Shown here: piece by piece, positions 37,893 through 47,393 of the stretch | How positions within the stretch are numbered: position 1 is the first letter of the stretch | Layout: each line of letters starts with the position of its first letter | Origin: Thermococcus indicus | Lineage (GTDB): Archaea > Methanobacteriota_B > Thermococci > Thermococcales > Thermococcaceae | Assembly: GCF_006274605.1 (NCBI RefSeq) | Contig: NZ_CP040846.1 | Span: 372,001-436,000 of the forward strand | Length of the DNA stretch: 64,000 nt | Direction of reading: 5' to 3' | Program-made: the position numbers and the translations under genes | Notes under the pieces: model-generated | Database searches by the model: none | What the model was told of the DNA's origin: nothing | What the model saw: the letters and a program-made list of their open reading frames with translations, nothing else

Positions 37893-38192
37893 ATGGGAGC
37901 CGAGAAGCTTGAGAAGGTCCTCGACGAGTTCAACAGGCTCCACGGGAGCGAGGCGGAGGCGAGGATTCTGAAGGCCGAAGGTGATGAGGTGATCATAGAG
38001 TTCGAGGGTTCTTTCTGCGCGACCTGCGGCCTGTACGACTACTTCGACGACATCAAGTGGGAGGCGATTGAGCTGGGCCTTGAGCTTGAGCCGGTGGAGG
38101 TTTTGGAGGCAGAAGAGGATGGCTTCGAGCACGGTAGGTACGTCGTGAAGTACAGGCTGGGGAGGAAACAACCTTTCACTGGGAGCGGATGA
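37893..38192 (+). CDS. Conserved small protein with a CxxC motif
   Basis: A 99-residue acidic protein with one CxxC (FCATCGLYDYFDD) in a beta-rich middle section. I recognise the style of a Thermococcales-specific hypothetical but no function. GGTGA precedes ATG 37893 and the TATA-like ACTTTTTAAG lies about 35-45 bases upstream, so it has its own promoter. It converges with the phosphoesterase gene after six bases. Confidence 0.65.
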   Translation: MGAEKLEKVLDEFNRLHGSEAEARILKAEGDEVIIEFEGSFCATCGLYDYFDDIKWEAIELGLELEPVEVLEAEEDGFEHGRYVVKYRLGRKQPFTGSG

Positions 38193-38198
38193 GCTTTT

Positions 38199-38888
38199 CT
38201 AGGGGCCACTGAGTTCCCGCAGGGCCATTTTGAGCTTTCCAAGCTCCCCGAAGTCGAGAAGCTCTCCCTCGGCTGGCACCAGCACGCGCAGTCTTGAGCC
38301 GTCGAACTTCCGAAGGAACGGCGAAACTATCTCCCTCGTCACGTCGTTGCCGTAGGCCCAGGGACTGAAGGCCGGCAGGACGATAAGCCTTTCCCCCCAC
38401 AGAAAAGCCGGCACCTTTACGCTCGCCCCCACCTCGTCCCTCAGCCTTATCGCCGGATGCTCGTGGCCGATTATGAACCTTTCACCTTCCTCCAGCCTGT
38501 GACCGTGAACCAGGGTCCACCCTCCGACCTCCAATCCCTCCACGATCTCAACCCCCCTCTCCCTCAGCCACAGTATTCCCGGGTCGTGGTTTCCCCTGAC
38601 CACTATTATCTCATCGACTTCACCCTCGAGGGCGTCGAAGAACCTCCCCAGCTCCTCCCGCTCCTGCCTGAACGGGACGAAAGAGTGTTTCAGATCTCCG
38701 TCGATGATGAGCCTCTTCGGCCTTTCACTCCTCACAACCGCCAGAACCTTCCGGATAAGCTGCTCAAGGAGATTGGGGACGTAGTTGCCCTCCCGTGCTA
38801 AGGACGTCTCGAAGCCTATGTGGAGGTCGGCTATCACCAGGTCTCTTCCCAGCAGGACGGCTTTCTCTGGAACGGGCCTGGGCTTCAT
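38199..38888 (-). CDS. Metallophosphoesterase (calcineurin-like)
   Basis: A 229-residue phosphoesterase with the metal-binding series DLHIGFE, DGDLKHSF, GNHD and GHEHP. Archaeal relatives are often encoded beside Lhr and have been annotated as ligase-associated or SbcD-like phosphoesterases. ATG 38888 is preferred because the TATA-like GCGTTTTAAG lies about 25-30 bases before it; the frame runs 60 bases further upstream. The substrate is unknown. Confidence 0.85.
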   Translation of the reverse strand: MKPRPVPEKAVLLGRDLVIADLHIGFETSLAREGNYVPNLLEQLIRKVLAVVRSERPKRLIIDGDLKHSFVPFRQEREELGRFFDALEGEVDEIIVVRGNHDPGILWLRERGVEIVEGLEVGGWTLVHGHRLEEGERFIIGHEHPAIRLRDEVGASVKVPAFLWGERLIVLPAFSPWAYGNDVTREIVSPFLRKFDGSRLRVLVPAEGELLDFGELGKLKMALRELSGP

Positions 38889-38911
38889 GGTACCCAAAAC
38901 GGGGTGGGGAC

Positions 38912-39079
38912 TTAAAACGCTTGCCGTTCGGATTCGTAAGTTATCCATACGGTATAGCAGCCCTTTTCGTCTTCCTCGATAACGATCTTTCTCAATCGGG
39001 GCCCGTATTCCCTCACGGCCTCCTCAACGACGGCCGGAAGATTCTCAAGGAAGGCTTTTTTCCGGGTCATCAGCATCAT
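38912..39079 (-). CDS. Small conserved-looking protein coupled to the DUF835 gene
   Basis: A 55-residue protein (MMLMTRKKAFLENLPAVVEE; then KIVIEEDEKGCYTVWITYES; end ERQAF) with a helix-then-strand pattern. GGTGAT lies five bases before the first ATG (39079). The start overlaps the stop of the upstream DUF835 gene (ATGATG across TGA), so translation is coupled. The phosphoesterase promoter overlaps its end. The function is unknown. Confidence 0.65.
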   Translation of the reverse strand: MMLMTRKKAFLENLPAVVEEAVREYGPRLRKIVIEEDEKGCYTVWITYESERQAF

Positions 39080-40140
39080 CTGACATCACCTGTGCCGAGA
39101 ACCTGTCGAAGGATCTTCCGCTCGGTCTCGTCAAGACTTTTCTCGTCGAGAACAATGAGAAGCATCCCCCTGTAGAGGGATATGTAATCCGAGAGCGTTG
39201 CTAGGAACTTGAGAACTGAACGGAAATCATTGTACATTATCAGGTACTCCAGGCCCTCGAGAACGACGACTCCTGTGATATTCTCGCGGTGGGCTTTCAT
39301 CAGGTAGGCACGGGTTCTCTCTACTATTCTGTGAAGCTGGGTTGGCCCTATGGTTCCGGGTCCGTCGATTGTGGTCAGAGGATGGATTTCCCATTTTGGG
39401 GGGAGGTCGCTTCTCCTGGCAAATGCCAGTACAGGGAATTCCGAGAGCGCCCCGGCATAACCATTTAGGCCACCGGGAGACACGATAAAAACGCCGCTCC
39501 TTATTATCTCCGAGTTGTCCATGCCCCTAACGTTTCGGAACCTTTCTGAGAAAACGATCTTGACAAACATGACTGCCTCGATTCCATTTAGAACTGCCCC
39601 GACAGTGAAGCCGATCGGTGCAAACCACTCGACTGGTCTGAGGAAGGGGTAGTCCATCTTGTGGATACCGTGGGCTATTACAACGCCCCCCAGCAGGGTT
39701 CCGGTTCTCGAGTAGGACCTTCTAACCGCCCAGAGAATGGCTCCTGCGAGGGTATAGAATATGCCGGATACACCATAAGCTAGGTATATGGGATTTGGTG
39801 AGGGGATTAGGCTGGCGTAGATAACCGTGTACGCGGACACGGCGAAGGGAAGTACCATTGACAGGATTTTCAACGGGCGAGTTGGGACCACCACCGCCTC
39901 CTCATCCAGGAATGATACGACCCCTCCGGTCAGCAATGAAATACCAAGGGCATGGAAAAGTGGAATCCCCGTTCTAAAACCGAGGATCTCCGAGACCAGC
40001 GCCATGGATGAGCTGAGGAAGAACAGTGCCCATAGAAGAATGGACTGTCTTCGGTATCGTCTCCAATTCAGCAGGAGGACCAACCCTGCTGTTATTTTGA
40101 GGAAAAAACTGAGAAACTGACCGACCAGCAGCAGGTTCAT
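39076..40140 (-). CDS. Multi-span membrane protein with C-terminal DUF835 domain
   Basis: A 354-residue protein with about seven membrane segments in residues 5-200 and a cytosolic DUF835 domain (about 215-345: GVFIVSPGG, ITGVVVLEGLEYLIMYNDFR, LLIVLDEKSLDETERKIL). DUF835 proteins are frequent in Thermococcales and may be signalling or motility related; the role is not established. GGTGG precedes ATG 40140. It shares an operon with the 55-residue protein. Confidence 0.75.
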   Translation of the reverse strand: MNLLLVGQFLSFFLKITAGLVLLLNWRRYRRQSILLWALFFLSSSMALVSEILGFRTGIPLFHALGISLLTGGVVSFLDEEAVVVPTRPLKILSMVLPFAVSAYTVIYASLIPSPNPIYLAYGVSGIFYTLAGAILWAVRRSYSRTGTLLGGVVIAHGIHKMDYPFLRPVEWFAPIGFTVGAVLNGIEAVMFVKIVFSERFRNVRGMDNSEIIRSGVFIVSPGGLNGYAGALSEFPVLAFARRSDLPPKWEIHPLTTIDGPGTIGPTQLHRIVERTRAYLMKAHRENITGVVVLEGLEYLIMYNDFRSVLKFLATLSDYISLYRGMLLIVLDEKSLDETERKILRQVLGTGDVR

Positions 40141-40174
40141 CAAACCACCTGATAAATGTTTTAGAAAACGTGGA

Positions 40175-41176
40175 TTAAAGCCTTACGCCATAGTTTTTGA
40201 CCCTTATCCCCGGATCCCCTGTGACCCTTCCGAGCTCGAAGCTCTCGAAGTGCTTGTTGAGGATTTCCAAAGCGGCCTCCTTTTCCCTGCGCGGAACTAT
40301 TGCGATGAAGCCGACCCCCATGTTAAAAACGCGGAACATCTCCTCCAGTGGAACGCCGTTCTCGTGGATGAGCCTGAATATTCCTTCGATGGGTGGCATC
40401 TCAATGGAAAAGCCGCAATCGGTTAGGCGTTTGAGGTTGGTCAAGCCACCGCCCGTTATGTGCGCCAATCCGTGAACCTCAACGCTCTCGATGAGCTCCA
40501 AGACGGCCTTAACGTAAATCCTCGTCGGTTCTAAAAGCCACTCCAAGAGCTTTCTTTCCTCGTATTCATAGTCGAGGCCGTACTTCGGGATGAGGAGTTT
40601 CCTGGCCAAAGTCAAACCGTTTGAGTGTATCCCCGAGCTTGAAATTCCGATGACGGCATCTCCGGGTTTTATTTCCTCGCCTGTGATAACTTTCCCCTTC
40701 TCGACGACGCCTATGGCCGTTCCTGCTAAGTCGAAGCCGTTGATGAGGTCTGGCATAACCGCCGTCTCTCCGCCGACTATCGCTATTCCGGCCTGCTTTG
40801 CCCCCTCGTAGAGCCCCCTGGCTATCTCGGCAAAGATTCTCTCGTCCGGCCCCTTCACGGCGAGATAGTCAACGAGTGCCAGCGGTTCGGCACCAACGCA
40901 TAGCAGGTCGTTCACGTTCATCGCTATCATGTCTATTCCTATCGTGTCGAACTTGCCGACGGCCTCCGCCACCAGAACCTTCGTCCCGACTCCGTCGGTT
41001 GTCATGGCGAGGTAGAACCTACCAAAGTCCATCAGCGCAGCGTAGTGCCCTATTTCACTCGGCTCGCCGATTTTGCCCCTCCTGAACTGGAATGTTTCCT
41101 TCGCGAGCCCTATGATACTCCTCAGAGCCTTGGCCGTCTTTTCGTCGTCAACTCCCGCTTGGGCGTAGGTCAGCAT
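40175..41176 (-). CDS. purM: Phosphoribosylformylglycinamidine cyclo-ligase
   Basis: A 333-residue AIR synthetase closing the imidazole ring from FGAM with ATP. The start [10 protein letters not shown] and the signatures [33 protein letters not shown] and GLAHITGGG are present. ATG 41176 lies four bases after GGTGGT; a 9-base extension is possible but overlaps that site. It diverges from purT. Confidence 0.96.
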   Translation of the reverse strand: MLTYAQAGVDDEKTAKALRSIIGLAKETFQFRRGKIGEPSEIGHYAALMDFGRFYLAMTTDGVGTKVLVAEAVGKFDTIGIDMIAMNVNDLLCVGAEPLALVDYLAVKGPDERIFAEIARGLYEGAKQAGIAIVGGETAVMPDLINGFDLAGTAIGVVEKGKVITGEEIKPGDAVIGISSSGIHSNGLTLARKLLIPKYGLDYEYEERKLLEWLLEPTRIYVKAVLELIESVEVHGLAHITGGGLTNLKRLTDCGFSIEMPPIEGIFRLIHENGVPLEEMFRVFNMGVGFIAIVPRREKEAALEILNKHFESFELGRVTGDPGIRVKNYGVRL

Positions 41177-41203
41177 GAACACCACCGAAGAGAGTTGGGG
41201 TGC

Positions 41204-41279
41204 GGACTTAAAAGGTTTGCCATGTTTGTGCTTAAAAAGGCTTAAATATCATAAACTTTTAACATTTTAACGTCAAAAC
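41204..41279. promoter_or_regulatory. Divergent purM/purT control region with two purine boxes
   Basis: One box, TTGCCATGTTTGTGCTTAAA (from 41217), lies between the purM TATA (CCTTTTAAG, minus strand, 41205-41214) and the purT TATA GGCTTAAATATC (41239-41250). The second, TTTTAACATTTTAACGTCAA (from 41257), lies at the purT transcription start. Both follow the TTNACAT-N5-TGNTAAAA theme, so one region can control both genes. Confidence 0.6.
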
Positions 41280-41293
41280 CTGAGGTGATGTTC

Positions 41294-42592
41294 GTGATCA
41301 AGCCCCGGGATGAGCTCGGAACGGCTATGACAGACTCCGCCCAGAAGATACTCCTCCTCGGAAGCGGCGAGCTGGGAAAGGAGATAGCGATTGAGGCTCA
41401 GAGGCTCGGCGTTGAAGTCATCGCCGTCGACCGCTACGCAAATGCCCCTGCCATGCAGGTCGCCCACCGCTCCTACGTCGGTGACATGAGAAACGCGGAC
41501 TTCCTCTTCTCGGTCGTCGAGAGGGAAAAGCCAGACGCCATAATCCCGGAGATAGAGGCCATAAACCTGGATGCACTCTTCGAGTTGGAGAAGGACGGCT
41601 ACTTCGTCGTCCCGAATGCGAAGGCAACGTGGATAGCCATGCACCGCGAGAGGACGAGGGAGACCCTCGCGAAGGAAGCCAAGGTTCCAACCTCTCGCTA
41701 TGCCTACGCGACAACGCTCGACGAGCTCTACGAGGCCTGCGAGAGGATAGGCTACCCCTGCCACACCAAGGCCATAATGAGCTCCTCGGGAAAGGGCTCG
41801 TACTTCGTTAAGGGGCCGGAGGATGTTCCAAAGGCGTGGGAAGTGGCCAAGAAGAAGGCCCGCGGCAGTGCGGAGAAGATCATAGTCGAGGAGCACATAG
41901 ACTTCGATGTGGAGATCACCGAGCTTGCCGTGAGACACTACGACGAGAACGGGGAGGTAGTTACCACCTTCCCGAAGCCGGTCGGCCACTACCAGATCGA
42001 CGGCGACTACCACGCGAGCTGGCAGCCGGCGGAGATAAGCGAAAAGGCCGAGCGCGAGGTTTACCGCATAGCGAAGCGCATTACAGATGTCCTCGGCGGT
42101 CTCGGCCTCTTCGGCGTCGAGATGTTCGTGAAGGGCGATAAGGTTTACGCCAACGAGGTCTCTCCGAGGCCCCACGACACGGGCATGGTGACTTTGGCAT
42201 CCCATCCAACGGGCTTCTCCGAGTTCGGGCTTCACCTCAGGGCGGTTTTGGGACTTCCCATTCCCGGCGAGTGGGTCGATGGGTACCGCCTGTTCCCAAT
42301 CCTAACGCCGGCGGCAACTCACGTCATCAAGGCCAACGTCTCCGGTTACTCTCCACGGTTCCGCGGCTTGGCGAAGGCCATGAGCGTCCCCAACTCGGCG
42401 GTGAGGCTGTTTGGAAAGCCCGAGGCGTATCCGGGCAGAAGGCTGGGCGTTGCGCTCGCCTGGGATTCAGACGTTGGAGAGGCAAGGAAGCGCGCCGAGA
42501 TTGTCGCCCACATGGTTGAGCTTAGGGCTGGGGGTTCGGGATGGCATGGACAGGACTATGAGACTAGAAAGCACATCTGTGGCCATTGTTGA
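41294..42592 (+). CDS. purT: Formate-dependent phosphoribosylglycinamide formyltransferase
   Basis: A 432-residue ATP-grasp enzyme formylating GAR with formate and ATP, typical of Thermococcales which lack folate-dependent PurN. The GSGELGKE nucleotide motif is at about residue 25, and the ATP-grasp EVSPRPHDTGMVT at about 290. GTG 41294 gives the family start VIKPRDELGTA and follows GAGGTGAT by four bases; the frame is open to 41285. The C-terminus is slightly unusual (RKHICGHC). Confidence 0.94.
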   Translation: MIKPRDELGTAMTDSAQKILLLGSGELGKEIAIEAQRLGVEVIAVDRYANAPAMQVAHRSYVGDMRNADFLFSVVEREKPDAIIPEIEAINLDALFELEKDGYFVVPNAKATWIAMHRERTRETLAKEAKVPTSRYAYATTLDELYEACERIGYPCHTKAIMSSSGKGSYFVKGPEDVPKAWEVAKKKARGSAEKIIVEEHIDFDVEITELAVRHYDENGEVVTTFPKPVGHYQIDGDYHASWQPAEISEKAEREVYRIAKRITDVLGGLGLFGVEMFVKGDKVYANEVSPRPHDTGMVTLASHPTGFSEFGLHLRAVLGLPIPGEWVDGYRLFPILTPAATHVIKANVSGYSPRFRGLAKAMSVPNSAVRLFGKPEAYPGRRLGVALAWDSDVGEARKRAEIVAHMVELRAGGSGWHGQDYETRKHICGHC

Positions 42593-42754
42593 TATGGACA
42601 TATTTATGCAACAACTGCAATACATTGAATAACTTCCAAAAAATTTAAAAGGCTTGAATACAACAGCAACCGGGCAAAAAATTCGGCTAAAATTGATAGA
42701 TAAAAATCAGCACCTAAAACAAGGGGGTCAAATAACCGGTTTTAAATTGGATGT

Positions 42755-43282
42755 CTATCCTTTCATTCCCGTCATGTATCTTTTCCATCCTGATTTTTCA
42801 AGGTTCTCCGCCTTTTCTTCAACGGTTCTTCTCATATCCCCTTGGTATTCCTCAAGTTTCTTCGCTATCTCTGGATACTTTATCGAGAGGATCCTGAGTG
42901 CAAGCAGAGCGGCGTTCTGGGCGTTGTTGATTGCCACAGTTGCCACAGGGACACCGCGGGGCATCTGGACAATGGAGAGGAGTGAATCGACGCCGTTTAA
43001 CGTCCTCGTCTTCACGGGGACACCTATCACCGGCAGTGTTGTGAGCGAGGCTGTCATCCCCGGTAGGTGGGCCGCACCGCCGGCGCCCGCTATGATGACT
43101 TCTATGCCCCGCTCCCGTGCGCTTTTTGCGTACTCGTACATTCTCTCGGGCGTTCTGTGCGCTGAAACCACCGTCATTTCGTAGGGTACTCCAAAGTCTT
43201 CCAGTACCCTCGCCGCTTCCTTCATGACGGGCAGGTCCGAGTCACTTCCCATTATTATTCCCACGAGGGGCTTCACTTTCAT
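42755..43282 (-). CDS. purE: N5-carboxyaminoimidazole ribonucleotide mutase
   Basis: A 175-residue class I PurE that moves the carboxylate of N5-CAIR to give CAIR. The active-site motif GSDSDLP is at about residue 12, with SAHRTPERM and [11 protein letters not shown] following. It overlaps the upstream purK by 41 bases on the same strand, so the two steps are translationally coupled. GGTGGTGGGTG precedes ATG 43282. Confidence 0.96.
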   Translation of the reverse strand: MKVKPLVGIIMGSDSDLPVMKEAARVLEDFGVPYEMTVVSAHRTPERMYEYAKSARERGIEVIIAGAGGAAHLPGMTASLTTLPVIGVPVKTRTLNGVDSLLSIVQMPRGVPVATVAINNAQNAALLALRILSIKYPEIAKKLEEYQGDMRRTVEEKAENLEKSGWKRYMTGMKG

Positions 43283-44399
43283 CACCCACCACCTTTATGA
43301 GGGATTTGACACGTCGGGCCTTTTCGATGGCCCGTTCGGGGCTTCTATCGACGACCGTCACGTGCCCCATCTTTCTGAAGGGGAATACCCTTTTCTTGCC
43401 GTAGATGTGCACGTAGACCCCCGGGATGGTGAGGGCTTCCCTTATGCCTAGATAAGCAGGCCTGCCCCGACTTTCACGGCTTCCAAGGAGGTTTATCATG
43501 ACCGCGGGAGTTAGGAGCTCGGCGGAACCGAGGGGCAGATCCGCCACGACCCTTATGTGCTGCTCGAACTGGCTCGTCGTGCAGGCCTCTATCGTGTAGT
43601 GTCCGGAATTGTGGGGTCTCGGCGCGAGTTCGTTCACAAGAAGCCTTCCGTCTTTTGAGAGGAACATTTCAACTCCAAAGACCCCGACTCCATCTACTGC
43701 CTCCACTGCCTTAACCGCTATTTCCTGGGCCCCCCTTGTGATTTCATTATCCATCCTCGCGGGGATGATCAGCATGTCAAGGAGGTTTGCCCTCCAATCG
43801 AAGACCATCTCAACCACTGGATAGACTTCGGTGTTTCCATCCGCGTCCCTTGCAACGATGACCCCGAGTTCCTTGTCTATGTCCACGAGCTCCTCTGCAT
43901 ATGACGGTACCGGCAGAGCTTTATCGAGATCCTTCTCATCCCTCAGAACAGCCACTCCCCTGCCATCGTAGCCTCCTTTTCTCGCCTTCTGGACGACAGG
44001 CAGAAGTTCTTCAAGTTCCTCTATGCTATTTAGCCCCCAGAACTCCGGAACAGGGACTTTAGCCTTTTTGAGAACCTTCTTCTGAATCAGCTTGTCCTGG
44101 ATAATTTCAAGCGTTTTTGAGCTGGGAATCACAGGTTTTTCTTTCTCTATTTTTTTCAGTGCTTTGATGTTCACGTTCTCTATGTCGTAGGTGAGGACGT
44201 CGCTTCTCTCCGCCAGCTCGAAGATTTTATTCTCATCCTGAAAGCTCCCGGCTATCTGCTCCGCCACCATTGATGCCGGGCATCCGGGCGTTGGGTCAAG
44301 GACGAGGACGCTGAAACCGAGCTTCCTCGCCTCCTGGGCGCTCATCTTTGCGAGCTGTCCCCCACCGAGAATGCCTATCGTGAAGTCTTCCGGTCTCAT
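43242..44399 (-). CDS. purK: N5-carboxyaminoimidazole ribonucleotide synthase
   Basis: A 385-residue ATP-grasp enzyme making N5-CAIR from AIR, bicarbonate and ATP. It starts with the nucleotide motif [11 protein letters not shown] and has GGYDGRG and the grasp signature [14 protein letters not shown]. There is no Shine-Dalgarno before ATG 44399, while a TATA sits about 25-30 bases upstream, so the mRNA is probably leaderless. purE follows with an overlap. Confidence 0.95.
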   Translation of the reverse strand: MRPEDFTIGILGGGQLAKMSAQEARKLGFSVLVLDPTPGCPASMVAEQIAGSFQDENKIFELAERSDVLTYDIENVNIKALKKIEKEKPVIPSSKTLEIIQDKLIQKKVLKKAKVPVPEFWGLNSIEELEELLPVVQKARKGGYDGRGVAVLRDEKDLDKALPVPSYAEELVDIDKELGVIVARDADGNTEVYPVVEMVFDWRANLLDMLIIPARMDNEITRGAQEIAVKAVEAVDGVGVFGVEMFLSKDGRLLVNELAPRPHNSGHYTIEACTTSQFEQHIRVVADLPLGSAELLTPAVMINLLGSRESRGRPAYLGIREALTIPGVYVHIYGKKRVFPFRKMGHVTVVDRSPERAIEKARRVKSLIKVVGDESEAPRGNNNGK

Positions 44400-44465
44400 G
44401 TTTTGACTTTAAAATGCCTAAAATATAAAGTTTTTGGCCAATAATTTAGCAGAAATATGTCAAAG
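44400..44465 (-). promoter_or_regulatory. purK-purE promoter with two purine boxes
   Basis: Read on the minus strand: upstream box TTTGACATATTTCTGCTAAA (44464-44445), TATA CTTTATATTTTAGG (44430-44417), then downstream box TTTTAGGCATTTTAAAGTCA, ending in AAAC directly before the ATG. Both boxes follow TTNACAT-N5-TGNTAAAA, or its reverse, and flank the TATA as at purS and purL. Confidence 0.6.
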
Positions 44466-44497
44466 TAACAAAGGTTAAAACAGCAGTGCTGAGGCCA

Positions 44498-45259
44498 CTA
44501 AAGCTCTCTAACGATAGGTTCCCCATTTCTGAACTCGTAATGGAACCGCAGTATCTCGCTTCTTGGCTCGGGAGTCTTTATTACCTCAAGAGTTCTGATA
44601 ACTCTTTTTCCTCTAATCTCGCTCGACGTTCTCAGGACGTAATCCGCCCTCCGGTATATTGATTCGAGCACGCTTACGCTCTTCATGCCGCTCCAGAACC
44701 AGAAGTTGGTTCCCCGTGGGTACTTCCGGTAGGCCCTTGAATTCGCCCGAACTTCCGCTGACAGCTCTAGGTACTTCAATGTCTCCTTTTCTCCTCCAAG
44801 AAGCTCGAGGTAATCCGACATGTCTATAGCGAATCCGAAGATTTCCCTTCCGTCGAACAGACCAAGCTCCGCCCACTTCCTCTTGTGCCTTTCAACGACC
44901 TCTGCGTACTTGGCCGGAAGGACCTCCGCGGAAAGGGAGCCCTTGAGGTACCAGACTCCGGGATATGAGAGGGCTATGTCATAAAAGCTCCCGAAGGTGT
45001 CTATTATTGCGAGTGTCCAGCTTTTAAGATATCCGTCCAATGATATTCCCATCCTGTCAGAAACTTCCAGGAGCACATGGATTGGGTATGAAATATTGAA
45101 ATACCCAACGAGGCTGCCTTTTTCTAGTTTTCTCTTCATTATGTGGTACAGGAGTTCTTTGCCCCTTGAGCGGGGATCGACTTCATGGACAAGTGTGAGG
45201 GCATGTTCTTTCAAGCCACCGAGCGCCACGTCCAGCTCGGGTATCTCCCATGAAATCAT
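44498..45259 (-). CDS. KaiC/RecA-like protein lacking a Walker A motif
   Basis: A 253-residue protein with the layout of archaeal KaiC-like ATPases: start MISWEIPELDVALGG, a strand LTLVHEV where Walker A should begin, and a helix GKELLYHIMKRKL. The GxxxxGK(S/T) loop is missing (EVDPRSRGKE), so ATP binding is doubtful. The middle strand SWTLAIIDTFG resembles a Walker B strand. It overlaps the upstream paralogue by ATGA. Function unknown; possibly a regulatory pseudo-ATPase pair. Confidence 0.55.
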   Translation of the reverse strand: MISWEIPELDVALGGLKEHALTLVHEVDPRSRGKELLYHIMKRKLEKGSLVGYFNISYPIHVLLEVSDRMGISLDGYLKSWTLAIIDTFGSFYDIALSYPGVWYLKGSLSAEVLPAKYAEVVERHKRKWAELGLFDGREIFGFAIDMSDYLELLGGEKETLKYLELSAEVRANSRAYRKYPRGTNFWFWSGMKSVSVLESIYRRADYVLRTSSEIRGKRVIRTLEVIKTPEPRSEILRFHYEFRNGEPIVREL

Positions 45260-45924
45260 TCCTCATCCCTCCCGAACAGGGAAAATGATTCACCTTCATC
45301 TGGCCCCTTGGTTGTCAGGCCAACCCTCTTGTACCCCTCATCAACGAATGTCTCTATGACGATGTCGGAGCAGGCGTACACGATGTCCTCTATTTCACTG
45401 CACTCAAGTGGGGTTAGGGTTAAAATAGTCTTTGAGCATTTTACAGTGCTGTGTAACAGTTTTCTAAGGCCCCATATGAGTTTGTACGTTACGGACGGCT
45501 TCGTGAACAGTTTGCAGATCCCGGTTGAAGTGTATGAGAATATCCAGATGTCTCTTCCACGGTAGGATTCGAGCGTTTTTATGGCCCATTCTTTGAGCTT
45601 GACGATGAATACGGAGTCCTCCATGTACCCCGTCAGCTGGTGAATTCCCTCCTCCTGCGAGGGAATGTGGTACACGCTGCCGAACACATCAAAGATTACG
45701 AGGTTCCTTCCAAGGTAGTCAGTGATGCTCAGTCCTACGTTCTCACAGTTCCTCCTGAATACCGTGAATGGCTCGTACAGAAAGACAAAAACGGTCTTGT
45801 TTTCTTCCAGGAGGATTCTCAGGAGTTGAAGTGCAAAGTATTCCCCGCCGGAGTCCATATCGCGCTGAATTATTGCCATGACGCCGTTGTCGGGTATGCT
45901 ATTCAGCAACTGTTTGTACTTCAT
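45256..45924 (-). CDS. KaiC/RecA-like protein lacking a Walker A motif (paralogue)
   Basis: A 222-residue protein starting MKYKQLLNSIPDNGVMAIIQ. It follows the same fold order as its neighbour: strand GVMAIIQRD in place of Walker A, helix EYFALQLLRILLE, and strand NLVIFDVFGS. The P-loop is absent. ATG 45924 is preferred because GGGGGAT lies about six bases before it; the frame is open to 46008. The pair is divergent from purD and AT-richer than the pur genes. Confidence 0.5.
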   Translation of the reverse strand: MKYKQLLNSIPDNGVMAIIQRDMDSGGEYFALQLLRILLEENKTVFVFLYEPFTVFRRNCENVGLSITDYLGRNLVIFDVFGSVYHIPSQEEGIHQLTGYMEDSVFIVKLKEWAIKTLESYRGRDIWIFSYTSTGICKLFTKPSVTYKLIWGLRKLLHSTVKCSKTILTLTPLECSEIEDIVYACSDIVIETFVDEGYKRVGLTTKGPDEGESFSLFGRDEE

Positions 45925-46001
45925 TGTCGCATCCCCCCGGATACCATACGTGTTGTTTCTACATATACGTTTCGTTTCCGCGACACAACCTCCCTCTTTA
46001 A

Positions 46002-46058
46002 TGGACATTTAAATGTAAAAATAAACCTTAAAAGCTCAACTTTTTGACAGATAATTGG
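46002..46058 (+). promoter_or_regulatory. purD promoter with two purine boxes
   Basis: Upstream box TGGACATTTAAATGTAAAAA (46002-46021), TATA ACCTTAAAAG (46025-46034), downstream box CTTTTTGACAGATAATTGG (46040-46058). The order and spacing match the purS and purL promoters. Confidence 0.6.
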
Positions 46059-46066
46059 TGAAGCTC

Positions 46067-47383
46067 ATGAAGGTTCTGCTCGTTGGAGGCGGCGGTAGGG
46101 AAAACGCCATCGGCGAGGCGCTCGTAAGGGCCGGCGCCGAGCTGTACGTCGTTTCGAAGCACAGGAATCCCGGGCTGGTTGGGCTGGCAAAGGGCTACGG
46201 TCTGGCCAGGGAAACTGATATCGAGAAGGTCATCGGATTCGCCCGAAAATGGGGGATAGAGCTGGCATTTATAGGGCCCGAGGCCCCTCTTGAGAAGGGC
46301 ATAGTTGATTCCCTTGAGAGTGAGGGCATCCCGACGGTTGGGCCGACTAAAGAAGCCGCTCAGCTCGAGACGGACAAGGCTTTCGCCCGCTCCCTCATGG
46401 AGAAGTACGAGATTCCCGGCAGGAAACTCTTCCGTGTCTTTGAGGACGCTTCTGAGATGCGCTCTTGGATAGACGACTTCGGGAGGCCGGTCGTTGTGAA
46501 GCCCCTCGGCCTAACTGGTGGTAAGGGGGTTAAGGTCGTTGGCTACCAGCTGAGGGACAACGAAGAAGCGAAAGCCTACGCCGAGGAGCTCATCAGGAGG
46601 GACGGGAAGGTTCTAATTGAGGAGCGCACCGACGGCGTTGAGTTCACATTCCAGGTTTTCACGGACGGGAAGCGCGTTGTACCAATGCCCCTCGCCCAGG
46701 ATTATCCGCACGCCTACGAGGGCGATGAGGGCCCGATAACGGGGGGCATGGGTTCATACTCATGCTCAAACGGATTGCTTCCGTTTGTCACGAGGGAAGA
46801 CTACGAGAGAGCCCTTGAGACGCTTAAAGCGACGATTGAAGCCGTGCGGAAGAACGGAACGCCCTACAAGGGTATCCTCTACGGCCAGTTCATGCTCTCC
46901 AAGGACGGCCCGGTTATAATCGAGTACAACGCCCGCTTCGGCGACCCGGAGGCAATGAACGTGCTCCCGCTCCTCAAGACGAGCCTGCTTGAGGTGGCCG
47001 AGGGAATAGTTGACGGCAGCCTCAAGAGGGCAGAGTTCGAGGGGAAGGCGACGGTCGTCAAGTATCTGGCTCCAAAGGGCTATCCCACGAACCCCGTGAG
47101 GGGCGTTAGGGTTGATGTGGACAAGAAGGCCATAACTGAAGCCGGGGCAAAGCTCTACTACGCTTCCATTGATGAGAACCTCACGCTCCTCGGCTCCCGC
47201 GCCATAGCGGTCGTTGGAATTGCTGAAACGCTGGAGGGGGCGGAGAGGATAGCAGAGAAAGCCATTCCCCACGTGAGGGGCGAGCTGTTCTACCGCAGGG
47301 ACGTCGGCACGAGAGAGAGCGTCGAGAAGAGGGTACGCACCATGGGGGAGTTTGGAAGGGAGTTCGAGCCGAATTCATGCTGA
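46067..47383 (+). CDS. purD: Phosphoribosylamine-glycine ligase
   Basis: A 438-residue GAR synthetase of the ATP-grasp family. The start is MKVLLVGGGGRENAI, with GPEAPLEKG, KPLGLTGGKGV and EYNARFGDPEA following. ATG 46067 follows GGTGA by about seven bases; a 12-base extension is rejected. It forms an operon with a purP gene 10 bases downstream. Confidence 0.96.
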   Translation: MKVLLVGGGGRENAIGEALVRAGAELYVVSKHRNPGLVGLAKGYGLARETDIEKVIGFARKWGIELAFIGPEAPLEKGIVDSLESEGIPTVGPTKEAAQLETDKAFARSLMEKYEIPGRKLFRVFEDASEMRSWIDDFGRPVVVKPLGLTGGKGVKVVGYQLRDNEEAKAYAEELIRRDGKVLIEERTDGVEFTFQVFTDGKRVVPMPLAQDYPHAYEGDEGPITGGMGSYSCSNGLLPFVTREDYERALETLKATIEAVRKNGTPYKGILYGQFMLSKDGPVIIEYNARFGDPEAMNVLPLLKTSLLEVAEGIVDGSLKRAEFEGKATVVKYLAPKGYPTNPVRGVRVDVDKKAITEAGAKLYYASIDENLTLLGSRAIAVVGIAETLEGAERIAEKAIPHVRGELFYRRDVGTRESVEKRVRTMGEFGREFEPNSC

Positions 47384-47393
47384 GGTGGTTGGA

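Noticed and set aside
42593-42754. Gap between purT and purE examined for a small gene or RNA
   Set aside because: AT-rich with a TTTAAAAGG-like element but no start signal, guide boxes or hairpin worth calling.
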